A stretch of 64,000 nucleotides of DNA, from the NCBI RefSeq assembly GCF_003265305.2, contig NZ_CP033459.1, positions 2,170,001 to 2,234,000 on the forward strand. The letters are read 5' to 3'. The number at the start of each line of letters is the position of its first letter. The stretch's first letter is position 1. Under the pieces are notes generated by a model that was given only the letters and a program-made list of their open reading frames with translations, was not told where the DNA came from and ran no database searches. The position numbers and the translations under genes were made by a program. Source of the stretch: Pseudoprevotella muciniphila (GTDB lineage Bacteria > Bacteroidota > Bacteroidia > Bacteroidales > Bacteroidaceae). Positions 51,511-58,932 of this stretch are shown piece after piece.

Positions 51511-53667
51511 ATGAACAACGAAGAACTGAAAATAGCTGAGCGAGTAGTAAAATACACCAATTCCAACCTGTTTCTTACCGGAAGGGCAGGGACGGGAAAA
51601 ACCACCTTCCTGCGTCAGATGTGTACTGAATGCAAGAAGCGGAAAGTGGTGCTAGCCCCAACAGGCATAGCCGCCATCAACGCAGGCGGCTCCACCATCC
51701 ACTCGTTCTTCCAACTGCCTTTTACCCCTTACGTTCCTGGTAGTGTGTTCAAAAAAGAGACATACAATCTGAGGAAACAAAAAATCAAATTGATTAGAAG
51801 TCTCGAACTGATTATCATCGACGAGATATCTATGGTTCGTGCAGACTTGCTTGATCACATTGATGCTACACTTCGCCGCATCCGCCATGCCTACGACAAA
51901 CCTTTCGGCGGTGTGCAGATGCTTATGATTGGCGACTTGCAGCAACTCTCGCCCGTAGCCAAGGAGAGCGAATGGGCTATGCTGCGACCTTATTACGACA
52001 CACCATATTTCTTCAGCAGTAAAGTCTTCAAGGCGTGTAAGTGTGCCACTATTGAACTAAGGCAGGTTTATCGTCAGAGCGACAGTATGTTTCTGGACCT
52101 CCTTGCCCGTGTGCGCGACAATACTGCCGATGTAGCAGTGTTGGCAGAACTCAACAAGCGATACATCCCTAATTTTCAGCCCAAAAAAGAGGATGGATAT
52201 ATCCGTCTCGTAACCCACAATGCAATAGCAGACAATATCAACCAGAAAGAACTCAATAACCTCACGGGAAAAGCCTATACTTACCAAGCAGAAATAGATG
52301 GAAAATTCCCGGAGTACTCATATCCTACAGCCGACATCCTCACACTGAAGGAGGGCGCACAGGTGATGTTCGTGAAGAACGACCCTGAACATGCCTACTA
52401 TAACGGCAGCATAGGAACGGTAACGCGTCTTGACGGAGAGGGCTTTAATGTGCATCTGCAAAGCGGTGGAGATGTGTGTGTTGAGCCCATGGAATGGGAA
52501 AATACGAGGTATGTGCTGAATGAAGAGACAAAAGAAATTGAAGAAATCACAGATGGTATGTTCCGGCAATATCCCGTGAAACTGGCTTGGGCAATCACCA
52601 TCCACAAGAGTCAGGGGCTGACTTTCGACCGCGCCATCATCGATGCCAGACGTGCTTTTTCACACGGACAGACCTACGTGGCGCTCAGCCGTCTGCGCAC
52701 ACTCGAAGGCCTTGTGCTGAGCACTCCTCTTCCTCAGTCTGCTATCATAACAGACTGGAATGTGGTGCAGTTCACACAGACATTGGGACAAAACAAACCT
52801 GCAGAGAACGAACTCTCAGACATGGAGCGTGACTATCAGATGGAGTTGCTCGATGACCTCTTCAGCATGGAATCGCTGAAAAAACACCTCAACACTTTTA
52901 TCCGTCTGCTTGATGAGTTTCATCGACAAATGTACCCTGCAACGTATGCCAATTACAGGAATTGGACAAACGAGACGTTGCCGCAGTTGGAAACTGTTTC
53001 GGTGAATTTCCATAAACAGTATGACCGACTGCTCTCGGGAAACGAAACGATAGAACACAACACCCTGCTTCAGGAGCGGCTGCAGAAAGGGGCAGACTAC
53101 TTCATCGAACCGCTCGCTGCACTTGCAAAAGAACTGTCGGAAACTACACTGAAAACCAACAATAAAGAAGGGCAAAAACGCACGGACGAGACTTACAAAG
53201 CATTTACGGAATGGCTCTCCCAACGGCTGAAAATGCTGGCATACGTCAGCAGAGAAGGATTGAAACCGGAGAGTTTTCTGCGCTACAGAGCACTCGTGTT
53301 TGCAGGGCTCGATGGCGATGATGATATCGAAAAAACAAGGCAGATGGCGCGTCAAAGGAAAGAACGTATCAAAAAATCCACAAAGAAAATTGCTGATGCA
53401 TCTGATGACCTGAAATATCCCCAACTATATGAGCAACTGCGTGTATGGCGGTTGGATGAAGCCCGGAAACAGGATGTGCCTGCGTTCGTGATATTTAACA
53501 ATGCAGAACTTAAGAACATTGCCAAACTTCTTCCTGAAACAAAGGAACAATTAGGAATGATATCAGGAGTGGGGGAGAAAAAACTGGAAATGTATGGCAA
53601 TACCGTGCTCGAAATCGTCAACAATTTTGTAAAAAACCATAAGATAGACCGCAACTGGGGCGGATAG
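51511..53667 (+). CDS. PIF1-like DNA helicase with C-terminal HRDC-like domain
   Basis: From the ATG at 51511 the protein of 718 residues starts MNNEELKIAERVVKYTNSNL and has Walker A FLTGRAGTGKTTFL, APTGIAAINAGGSTIHSFFQ, Walker B LIIIDEISMVRADLLD, GDLQQLSPV, LRQVYRQSD, and late motifs WAITIHKSQGLTFDRAIID and YVALSRLRTLEGLVL. These define a PIF1/RecD2-type 5'-3' helicase. The C-terminal third is helical and ends in an HRDC-like segment (LYEQLRVWRLDEARKQDVPA and ISGVGEKKLEMYG), as in RecQ. An in-frame ATG at 51469 adds 14 poorly conserved residues. Confidence 0.9.
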   Translation: MNNEELKIAERVVKYTNSNLFLTGRAGTGKTTFLRQMCTECKKRKVVLAPTGIAAINAGGSTIHSFFQLPFTPYVPGSVFKKETYNLRKQKIKLIRSLELIIIDEISMVRADLLDHIDATLRRIRHAYDKPFGGVQMLMIGDLQQLSPVAKESEWAMLRPYYDTPYFFSSKVFKACKCATIELRQVYRQSDSMFLDLLARVRDNTADVAVLAELNKRYIPNFQPKKEDGYIRLVTHNAIADNINQKELNNLTGKAYTYQAEIDGKFPEYSYPTADILTLKEGAQVMFVKNDPEHAYYNGSIGTVTRLDGEGFNVHLQSGGDVCVEPMEWENTRYVLNEETKEIEEITDGMFRQYPVKLAWAITIHKSQGLTFDRAIIDARRAFSHGQTYVALSRLRTLEGLVLSTPLPQSAIITDWNVVQFTQTLGQNKPAENELSDMERDYQMELLDDLFSMESLKKHLNTFIRLLDEFHRQMYPATYANYRNWTNETLPQLETVSVNFHKQYDRLLSGNETIEHNTLLQERLQKGADYFIEPLAALAKELSETTLKTNNKEGQKRTDETYKAFTEWLSQRLKMLAYVSREGLKPESFLRYRALVFAGLDGDDDIEKTRQMARQRKERIKKSTKKIADASDDLKYPQLYEQLRVWRLDEARKQDVPAFVIFNNAELKNIAKLLPETKEQLGMISGVGEKKLEMYGNTVLEIVNNFVKNHKIDRNWGG

Positions 53668-53734
53668 GCGCTGAACAGGCGTATTTTTATTCTGTAAAAC
53701 AAGACAAATATAACGCATATTATCAAAATAATTG

Positions 53735-53742
53735 TAACTTTG
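53735..53742 (+). promoter_or_regulatory. -7 promoter box of the nucleotidyltransferase gene
   Basis: TAACTTTG matches TAnnTTTG 37 bases before the start codon. Confidence 0.6.
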
Positions 53743-53778
53743 CGACAACTAACCAAAACTAAAAAACAATAAAAATCA

Positions 53779-54693
53779 ATGAAACCAACACTTTTCTTGC
53801 TCGCAGCAGGTATGGGCAGCCGTTATGGTGGCCTGAAACAACTCGATGGTCTCGGCCCTCACGGTGAAACCATTATGGACTATAGCATCTACGATGCCAT
53901 AAATGCCGGCTTCGGCAAACTCGTTTTCGTTATCCGCAAGGACTTTGAAGACGACTTCCGCAGAATCGTACTCTCAAAGTATGAGGATCACATCCCTTGC
54001 GAAGTGGTGTTTCAGGCACTCGATGCGCTCCCCGAAGGTTTTACCTGTCCTGAAGGACGTACAAAGCCCTGGGGTACGAACCATGCCGTAATGATGGGTC
54101 AGACAGCCATCAAAGAGCCGTTTGCCGTGCTCAACTGCGACGACTTCTACGATCGCGATGCTTTCCGCGTAATGGGTAAATTCCTCAGCGAACTCCCCGA
54201 AGGCAGCAAAGGAAAATATGCCATGGTGGGCTTCCGTGTGGATAACACGCTCAGCGACAGTGGTACCGTTTCGCGCGGCATCTGCGAAAACGATGAGAAC
54301 CACTATCTTACCTCTGTTGTGGAGCGCACAAAGATCCAGCGTTTCGATGGCAAGGTGAAATACCTTGACGACGATGGCGAGACATGGGTGGAAATACCCG
54401 ACACAACACCCGTTTCAATGAACTTTTGGGGTTTCACACCCGACTATTTCGAGTATTCAAACGAATACTTCAAGAAGTTCCTCAGCGACCCGAAGAATAT
54501 GGAGAACCTCAAGAGCGAATTCTTTATTCCGCTTATGGTGGACGACCTTATCAAGAGAGGTGTTGCCACATGCGAAGTACTCGACACTACATCAAAGTGG
54601 TTCGGCGTAACCTATCCGGAAGACCGCCCCGAAGTAGTCGAAAAATTCAAGAAACTACACGAAGAAGGCGTATATCCCGAAAAGATGTTCTAA
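53779..54693 (+). CDS. Sugar-phosphate nucleotidyltransferase family protein
   Basis: The 304-residue protein has the glycosyltransferase-A fold of NTP transferases. It shows FLLAAGMGSRYGGLKQLDGL (nucleotide-binding loop with G-x-G-x-R), GKLVFVIRKDFEDDF, KPWGTNHAVMMGQ, FAVLNCDDFYDRDAF with metal-binding Asp, and ETWVEIPDTTPVSMNFWGF. It probably transfers a nucleotidyl group to a sugar or similar phosphate, but its substrate is not evident and no pathway genes are adjacent. The gene is monocistronic with its own promoter box and a strong terminator. Confidence 0.85.
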   Translation: MKPTLFLLAAGMGSRYGGLKQLDGLGPHGETIMDYSIYDAINAGFGKLVFVIRKDFEDDFRRIVLSKYEDHIPCEVVFQALDALPEGFTCPEGRTKPWGTNHAVMMGQTAIKEPFAVLNCDDFYDRDAFRVMGKFLSELPEGSKGKYAMVGFRVDNTLSDSGTVSRGICENDENHYLTSVVERTKIQRFDGKVKYLDDDGETWVEIPDTTPVSMNFWGFTPDYFEYSNEYFKKFLSDPKNMENLKSEFFIPLMVDDLIKRGVATCEVLDTTSKWFGVTYPEDRPEVVEKFKKLHEEGVYPEKMF

Positions 54694-54717
54694 ATAGACA
54701 GCATCTTCATCAATAAA

Positions 54718-54764
54718 CAATCAGTCTGCACTTTTTAGTTACGTGCAGACTGATTGTTTTTCTC
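54718..54764. terminator. Strong terminator between convergent genes
   Basis: CAATCAGTCTGCAC pairs perfectly with GTGCAGACTGATTG (14 bp), followed by TTTTT. It ends the nucleotidyltransferase gene and probably tsaE from the other side. Confidence 0.9.
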
Positions 54765-54781
54765 TACTTGTCCGGTCAGTG

Positions 54782-55195
54782 TTACAATTCCACCGTCCTG
54801 CTACCATCAGCATTCTCCACGATGGAAACACGCACAGCGTCATCGGGCAATAGCGGTTCAATCAGTTCGGGCCATTCTATCAGGCAGATGCTGCCACTAT
54901 AGAAGTATTCTTCGATGCCCATGTCGTACACTTCCTTCAATGTTTTGATGCGGTAGAAATCGAAATGGAACACCGCTTCGCCATTGTCAGCCCTGCAGTA
55001 CTCGTTCACTATCGAGAATGTGGGCGAATTAACAGTGTCTTCGATGTGCAACGCAGCACAAATTGCCTTAATCAACGTTGTCTTGCCTGCACCCATCTTG
55101 CCATAAAAAGCAAAGACGCAACGTTGGCCCATCGCGCCAACAAACTCTTCCGCAGCGCGCGGCAAAGCCGATATGTCAGGTATTTCTATCTTCAT
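54782..55195 (-). CDS. tsaE: tRNA threonylcarbamoyladenosine biosynthesis ATPase TsaE
   Basis: The 137-residue protein is the small ATPase that helps TsaB/TsaD make t6A at position 37 of ANN-decoding tRNAs. It shows the P-loop FYGKMGAGKTTLIKAIC, SPTFSIVNEY and FHFDFYRIKTLKEVYDMG followed by SICLIEWPEL. The length is normal. It has its own consensus promoter box. Confidence 0.94.
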   Translation of the reverse strand: MKIEIPDISALPRAAEEFVGAMGQRCVFAFYGKMGAGKTTLIKAICAALHIEDTVNSPTFSIVNEYCRADNGEAVFHFDFYRIKTLKEVYDMGIEEYFYSGSICLIEWPELIEPLLPDDAVRVSIVENADGSRTVEL

Positions 55196-55228
55196 TTCTC
55201 AAAAGTCTTTGTTACACTATTTTTTTTG

Positions 55229-55236
55229 CAAAAGTA
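55229..55236 (-). promoter_or_regulatory. -7 promoter box of tsaE
   Basis: On the minus strand TACTTTTG matches TAnnTTTG 33 bases before the start codon. Confidence 0.55.
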
Positions 55237-55359
55237 CATTTTATTTTCGCAATAGTTGGTTTCTATATTATGTTATAGGCGTTTTGCTATCTCTAAAATT
55301 ACAAAAATAATATAAAATTGTTAATATATGTTAATATGTAGCGAAAAATAGTGCATATT

Positions 55360-55458
55360 GTTGCATTAGTATTTTGTAAAAACTATATTTGCATCGTGTT
55401 TTTCATAGTATTAGATTTAAGGTTAACAGATGGGTTACGGCGGTAACCCAATTTTTTT
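55360..55458 (+). ncRNA. Promoter-terminator unit, candidate ~60-nt RNA or micro-ORF
   Basis: GTTG (55360-55363) and TATATTTG (55384-55391) form a plausible promoter with a 20-base spacer. A transcript from about 55398 would meet TGGGTTAC/GTAACCCA (55431-55446) followed by ATTTTTTTG, a clean intrinsic terminator. No neighbour on this strand uses it. A 32-codon frame from the ATG at 55430 (MGYGGNPIFLSK...) also exists, which is a weaker explanation. Confidence 0.45.
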
Positions 55459-55504
55459 GTCCAAACTTTTCACCTCCACTATCTCAACTCTCAACTGTCC
55501 ACTC

Positions 55505-56527
55505 TCAACTATTCCGGTTCGGTTCTGAATAAAGTTCGAGTGCTCTTTTTATTTTCCTTTTCATCTCGCGTACCACGCCCTTGGGCGACAGTATGCGTAT
55601 GCCAGGACCGAAACTGAGCATTCTGGAGAAGAATTCCCAATTAGGCTCCACTTTCATGGTGAAAATCATGCTGCCGTCTTCCCTGATTCTTTCTACGACT
55701 TTTTGTGAGGGATGGATAGGTTTGGTGGCGATGTATTTGGACTGCTCATTGCTTGCCCAGAAGGTAACCTCGACCGGGTCGCCCCAACGGGTTACGCCGA
55801 TGATGTCGGCAAAATAGACCTCCGGGTCAAAGTCCGGGTTGTTTTTGTAGGGGATGTCCTCTGCCACTTCTATGGAAATAATCCTGTCGAGGGCGAAATT
55901 GAAAAGTTGCCCTTTGTAAGTGGTGCAGAAGAGGAACCACCGGTTGTTGAATTCTTTCAGCAGGTGGGGGTAAACGGTGTATGAGCGCGCCGTGCGTGCT
56001 GTGAACGACTGGTATTTCACTATGATGGTATGCTCCTGGGCAATGTGGTTATAGATGGGGTTCAGAAACCTCAGCCCTTTCAGGTCGCTGTTGCGCTCAA
56101 AATCTACTATCTTTTTCTTTCCGCGTGCCATTGCCAGATTGTCCTGTAGTCGGCTCACCACGTCCGACATCTCGCTGAAATGGTCGAAGTCCTCAAACTG
56201 CCGAAGCAGGTTCACTGCCTCTGTCATTGTCTCGATGTCGTTGTGCGAGAGTGGCAGGTTCATTATGGAATAGTCGCGGTCAGAATATCTGTAATACTTG
56301 TGATCATAAACCTCGATGGGTGCATTGTAACCGAGTTTTTCGCTACGCATCATCTGCAAGTCGCCTTGTACCGTGCGCAGGGAGACACCTCGCCTGATGC
56401 CTTCAAATTCATACAGGGCATCGGAGCAGGCATCTACCAGGTCTTCTATAGTCCAGCGGCGGTAGGGGTTGCGCAGACAGTTGTCTATCGTCTTATAACG
56501 GATGAGGGCATTTTTGTTTACCGGCAT
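55505..56527 (-). CDS. WYL-domain transcriptional regulator
   Basis: The 340-residue protein has an N-terminal winged-helix region (residues 5-75, including RWTIEDLVDACSDALYEFEG and VSLRTVQGDLQMMR) and a WYL domain (about 160-240, HTIIVKYQSFTARTARSYTV, YPHLLKEFNNRWFLFC, LDRIISIE). A WCX-type C-terminal part (250-335, DPVEVTFWASNEQSKYIATK) follows. WYL proteins sense ligands or nucleic acids and often control stress and defence genes. The gene is divergent from the Y-RNA/Ro locus, and an inverted repeat at 56601-56659 lies in the shared region, so it is the likely regulator of that locus. Its stop codon is followed by a TTGAGAGTGG-type repeat. Confidence 0.9.
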   Translation of the reverse strand: MPVNKNALIRYKTIDNCLRNPYRRWTIEDLVDACSDALYEFEGIRRGVSLRTVQGDLQMMRSEKLGYNAPIEVYDHKYYRYSDRDYSIMNLPLSHNDIETMTEAVNLLRQFEDFDHFSEMSDVVSRLQDNLAMARGKKKIVDFERNSDLKGLRFLNPIYNHIAQEHTIIVKYQSFTARTARSYTVYPHLLKEFNNRWFLFCTTYKGQLFNFALDRIISIEVAEDIPYKNNPDFDPEVYFADIIGVTRWGDPVEVTFWASNEQSKYIATKPIHPSQKVVERIREDGSMIFTMKVEPNWEFFSRMLSFGPGIRILSPKGVVREMKRKIKRALELYSEPNRNS

Positions 56528-56600
56528 AACATCTTTTTTTTTATTTTAAACTGCAATTTTCACGGTTTTCACCTTCAAATTTAGGCATTTCTCCGCAGCC

Positions 56601-56659
56601 TATTTGCGCAGAGTAAAAATTTTTGCATTTTTTTTGATATTTTTTTGTTTACGCAAATA
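56601..56659. promoter_or_regulatory. Split inverted repeat, candidate WYL-regulator operator
   Basis: TATTTGCG (56601-56608) and CGCAAATA (56652-56659) are perfect inverted repeats about 43 bases apart in the region between the WYL gene start and the first Y-like RNA. Flanking bases extend the match to 9 of 10 on either side. Confidence 0.4.
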
Positions 56660-56730
56660 AGTTGCGGAGTGGCTCTCTTATTTTGCACCCATAAACGACA
56701 AAGGTGTTCTTTGAAAGAATGAATAAAGGT

Positions 56731-56855
56731 GGTGATTGCCGTAGCGAGAGGTTACTTCGTCCATAACGAGCCTTGAGTAAACATTTAATGTTTTAGCTCG
56801 TGCTCTTTTATAGAGTGTCGGTTTTTAAGTCCTCTTGCGCATGTTGCATCACTCC
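56731..56855 (+). ncRNA. Y-like RNA 1
   Basis: The first of four related elements. The lower stem GTGAT (56733-56737) pairs with ATCAC (56848-56852), then a bulged T and GC/GC pair. The 5' loop CGT is followed by upper stem GCGAGAGG (56744-56751) pairing with CCTCTTGC (56831-56838). TTACTTCG follows the upper stem, the variant of the common motif TGCCGTAG...ATACTTC. The apical part contains a hairpin ACGAGC...GCTCGT. No tRNA-like part is seen here. Confidence 0.65.
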
Positions 56856-56870
56856 TTATATTATAATAAA

Positions 56871-56993
56871 AGCAAGTGCCGTAGAAAAGAAATACTTCAG
56901 TTTGGGGTCGCAGGTTCAAATCCTGTCATAATTCAAGTTATGTAGTTCAGTTAGGTAGAGCAAAAACATCGTCTTTTCTCAAATAGCCTTGCT
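56871..56993 (+). ncRNA. Y-like RNA 2 with circularly permuted tRNA mimic (YrlA-like)
   Basis: The lower stem AGCAAG (56871-56876) pairs with CTTGCT (56988-56993); a bulged T, a GC/GC pair and the upper stem AGAAAAGA/TCTTTTCT (56883-56890/56972-56979) follow. After ATACTTC the apical part reads as a T-arm GCAGG TTCAAAT CCTGT (56910-56926), then an acceptor-like stem CATAA/TTATG closed by TTCAAG (56927-56942). It ends in TA and a D-arm GTTC AGTTAGGTA GAGC (56945-56961). This is tRNA order permuted so that the acceptor is closed and the anticodon arm is missing, as known for YrlA-type bacterial Y RNAs bound by Ro/Rsr. Confidence 0.8.
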
Positions 56994-56998
56994 TTCAT

Positions 56999-57072
56999 AG
57001 CGGAGTAGAGCAATTGGTCAGCTTGCAAGTTTCATAAGCTTGAGGTCGTAGGTTCGAATCCTGCCTCCGCAA
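56999..57072 (+). tRNA. Initiator-like tRNA-Met (anticodon CAT), divergent
   Basis: A1 faces A72 unpaired, as position 1 does in initiator tRNAs, and GCGGAG pairs with CTCCGC. D-stem GAGC/GCTT has the initiator-type A11:T24. Anticodon stem CAAGT/GCTTG encloses TTCATAA (CAT), and T-arm GTAGG TTCGAAT CCTGC is complete. The usual three G:C pairs of initiator anticodon stems are missing. It sits between Y-like RNAs 2 and 3 and is followed by ACA. It could be a functional tRNA, a decoy or a tRNA-like processing element. Confidence 0.75.
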
Positions 57073-57078
57073 CAATAT

Positions 57079-57189
57079 GCAGAATGCCGTAGGGAAACGG
57101 ATACTTCGCACCTATAAGGGAGGGTTTTTACTGGTTTTTCTCAAAAATCTTGGCGATACTCCCGACCGTCGCCCGACAGTAGCTTCTGC
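57079..57189 (+). ncRNA. Y-like RNA 3
   Basis: The lower stem GCAGAA (57079-57084) pairs with TTCTGC (57184-57189), again followed by a bulged T, a GC/GC pair and loop CGT. The upper stem GGGAAACGG (57092-57100) pairs with CCGTCGCCC (about 57166-57174) with two mismatches. ATACTTCG follows the upper stem 5' strand. The apical part has a GGGAGGG/ACTCCCG-type stem. Confidence 0.65.
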
Positions 57190-57194
57190 AAAAA

Positions 57195-57266
57195 GAAAAC
57201 GATTGCCGTAGTGCAGGGATACTTCGATGATAATAACAGACTCTTCACGACTGTCGCACCGTTTTC
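57195..57266 (+). ncRNA. Y-like RNA 4 (short)
   Basis: The lower stem GAAAACG (57195-57201) pairs with CGTTTTC (57260-57266). The common motif TGCCGTAG (57204-57211), GTGC pairing with GCAC, and ATACTTCG are present, but the 3' internal loop is shorter than in the other three. It ends 40 bases before the Ro gene start. Confidence 0.55.
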
Positions 57267-57306
57267 AAAAATATACTAAATGTTTAACAATTAAAATGTA
57301 ACGAAG

Positions 57307-58830
57307 ATGAAGTACAATTCAATTTTGAATGGACAGGGGGTTGTAAAGAACCATGAGGGTGCCAATGCATACGTCATGACCCCTGAGTTGGAACTCTATT
57401 CTGCTGTGGTTACCGCATCGCTCAGCGATACATTCTATGAGAAGCAGGACGAGCGGATGGAACGCATCGAACAGCTTGTACGTCAGGTGTCGCCGGAGTT
57501 CGTGGCACGACTCGCGGTATATACACGCACAGAAATGCATCTTCGCAGCATACCACTCTTCTTGCTTGTGGAACTGGCGAAAGTGCACAATGGAGACGAC
57601 CTCGTGGCAAGGGCAGTGGAGAAGACAGTGCTCCGTGCCGATGAAATTATGGAATTGCTGATGTGCTACCAATGGCGTAATGCCCCTAAGGGTTCCGTCA
57701 AGAAACTTGGAAAGTTGTCGCGTCAGATCCAGAACGGTCTCAAGCGAGCGTTCAACCGCTTCGACGAATACCAGTTTGCCAAGTACAACCGCGACAACAT
57801 CGAGGTAACACTCCGCGACGCCTTGTTCCTCGTTCACCCCAAGGCAAAGGACGAAGAGCAGCAGGCATGGTTCGACAAGATTGTGAATGGCACTCTGAAG
57901 ACTCCCTACACATGGGAGACCGAACTCTCTGCCCTCGGACAGTCAGGGTTCGAGTCAGAGGAAGAGAAGACAAAGGCTTTCCGCCTGAAGTGGGAAGAAC
58001 TGATAAACAGCGGTAAGTTGGGCTATATGGCACTGATGCGCAACCTGCGCAATATGCTTCAGTCAGACGTGTCGTTGCTCGAAATGCAGAAGGTGGCAAG
58101 CCGTCTTGCTGATGCTGAGCAAGTGGCAAAGTCGAAGCAGTTGCCTTTCCGCTATCTCTCTGCCTATCGCGAGATAAAGGCTGAGAACTCACTTTACACC
58201 AGTATGCTGATGGATGCATTGGAAAAGGCTGTGAAGTATTCTGCTAAGAATATCGAAGGTTTCAACGAAAACACAAAGGTGTTGGTGGCTTCCGATGTAA
58301 GTGGCTCGATGTATCAGCCTGTCAGCCCACGAAGCACCATCCTATACTATGATATCGGCATCTTGCTCTCCATGCTGATGAAGAGCCGTTGCAAGCAAGT
58401 TGTTGCAGGTATCTTCGGTGATGAATGGAAGGTGGTGAACATGCCTGGTGACAGCATCCTGATGGCAACAGGCCAGATGACAAGCATTGCCAACACCGTG
58501 GGCTACAGCACCAATGGTTATAAGGTAATTGACTGGCTTATCGAGAAGGGTATCGTCATGGACAAGGTGATGATGTTCACTGATATGCAGATGTGGGACA
58601 CTCGTGGTAGCAATGAAGCTTTTGAGCAGTCCTGGAAGCAGTACAAGAAGATGGCGCCCAAGGCGCGTCTCTACCTATTCGACCTCGTGGGTTATGGTCA
58701 GGCACCTTTACGCGTTGCAAAGCCTGATGTTTACCTCATCGCAGGATGGAGCGACCGTATTTTCAATGTACTTTCTGCCATCGAAGTCGGCGAAGATGCA
58801 GTAGCGCTCATCAACAAGGTAGAGGTTTAG
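57307..58830 (+). CDS. rsr: Ro60/Rsr ortholog (TROVE and von Willebrand A domains)
   Basis: The 507-residue protein has an N-terminal TROVE domain of HEAT-like helices (about residues 20-320; LARLAVYTRTEMHLRSIPLF resembles FVARLAVYTRTEMHLRSIPL as written here, and LGYMALMRNLRNMLQSDV is characteristic). The C-terminal vWA-like domain has the metal-ion MIDAS motif VASDVSGSMY near residue 330, FGDEWKVVNMP and MMFTDMQMW. Ro60 proteins form a ring that binds misfolded RNAs and Y RNAs; bacterial Rsr works with Y RNA and exonucleases in RNA decay. Four Y-like RNAs and a tRNA-like gene lie directly upstream on the same strand, and a WYL regulator is divergent. No RtcB, RtcA or PNPase gene is adjacent. 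Confidence 0.93.
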   Translation: MKYNSILNGQGVVKNHEGANAYVMTPELELYSAVVTASLSDTFYEKQDERMERIEQLVRQVSPEFVARLAVYTRTEMHLRSIPLFLLVELAKVHNGDDLVARAVEKTVLRADEIMELLMCYQWRNAPKGSVKKLGKLSRQIQNGLKRAFNRFDEYQFAKYNRDNIEVTLRDALFLVHPKAKDEEQQAWFDKIVNGTLKTPYTWETELSALGQSGFESEEEKTKAFRLKWEELINSGKLGYMALMRNLRNMLQSDVSLLEMQKVASRLADAEQVAKSKQLPFRYLSAYREIKAENSLYTSMLMDALEKAVKYSAKNIEGFNENTKVLVASDVSGSMYQPVSPRSTILYYDIGILLSMLMKSRCKQVVAGIFGDEWKVVNMPGDSILMATGQMTSIANTVGYSTNGYKVIDWLIEKGIVMDKVMMFTDMQMWDTRGSNEAFEQSWKQYKKMAPKARLYLFDLVGYGQAPLRVAKPDVYLIAGWSDRIFNVLSAIEVGEDAVALINKVEV

Positions 58831-58869
58831 ACAATCATAGGAAAAATACCATACTATGAATACGCTATA

Positions 58870-58918
58870 AAAATCGGGAGGGAACGGTGTAATAACCTTT
58901 TCCTCCCGATTTCTTTTT
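58870..58918 (+). terminator. Terminator after the Ro gene
   Basis: AAATCGGGAGG (58871-58881) pairs perfectly with CCTCCCGATTT (58902-58912), followed by CTTTTT. It could also serve the opposing small lipoprotein gene. Confidence 0.85.
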
Positions 58919-58932
58919 ATTCTGTTGTGTCG

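Noticed and set aside
56905-56961. Two tRNA halves taken as broken tRNA genes
   Set aside because: The T-arm precedes the D-arm and the acceptor strands are joined by a loop, all within a closed Y-like RNA. A permuted mimic explains every part better than decayed tRNAs.
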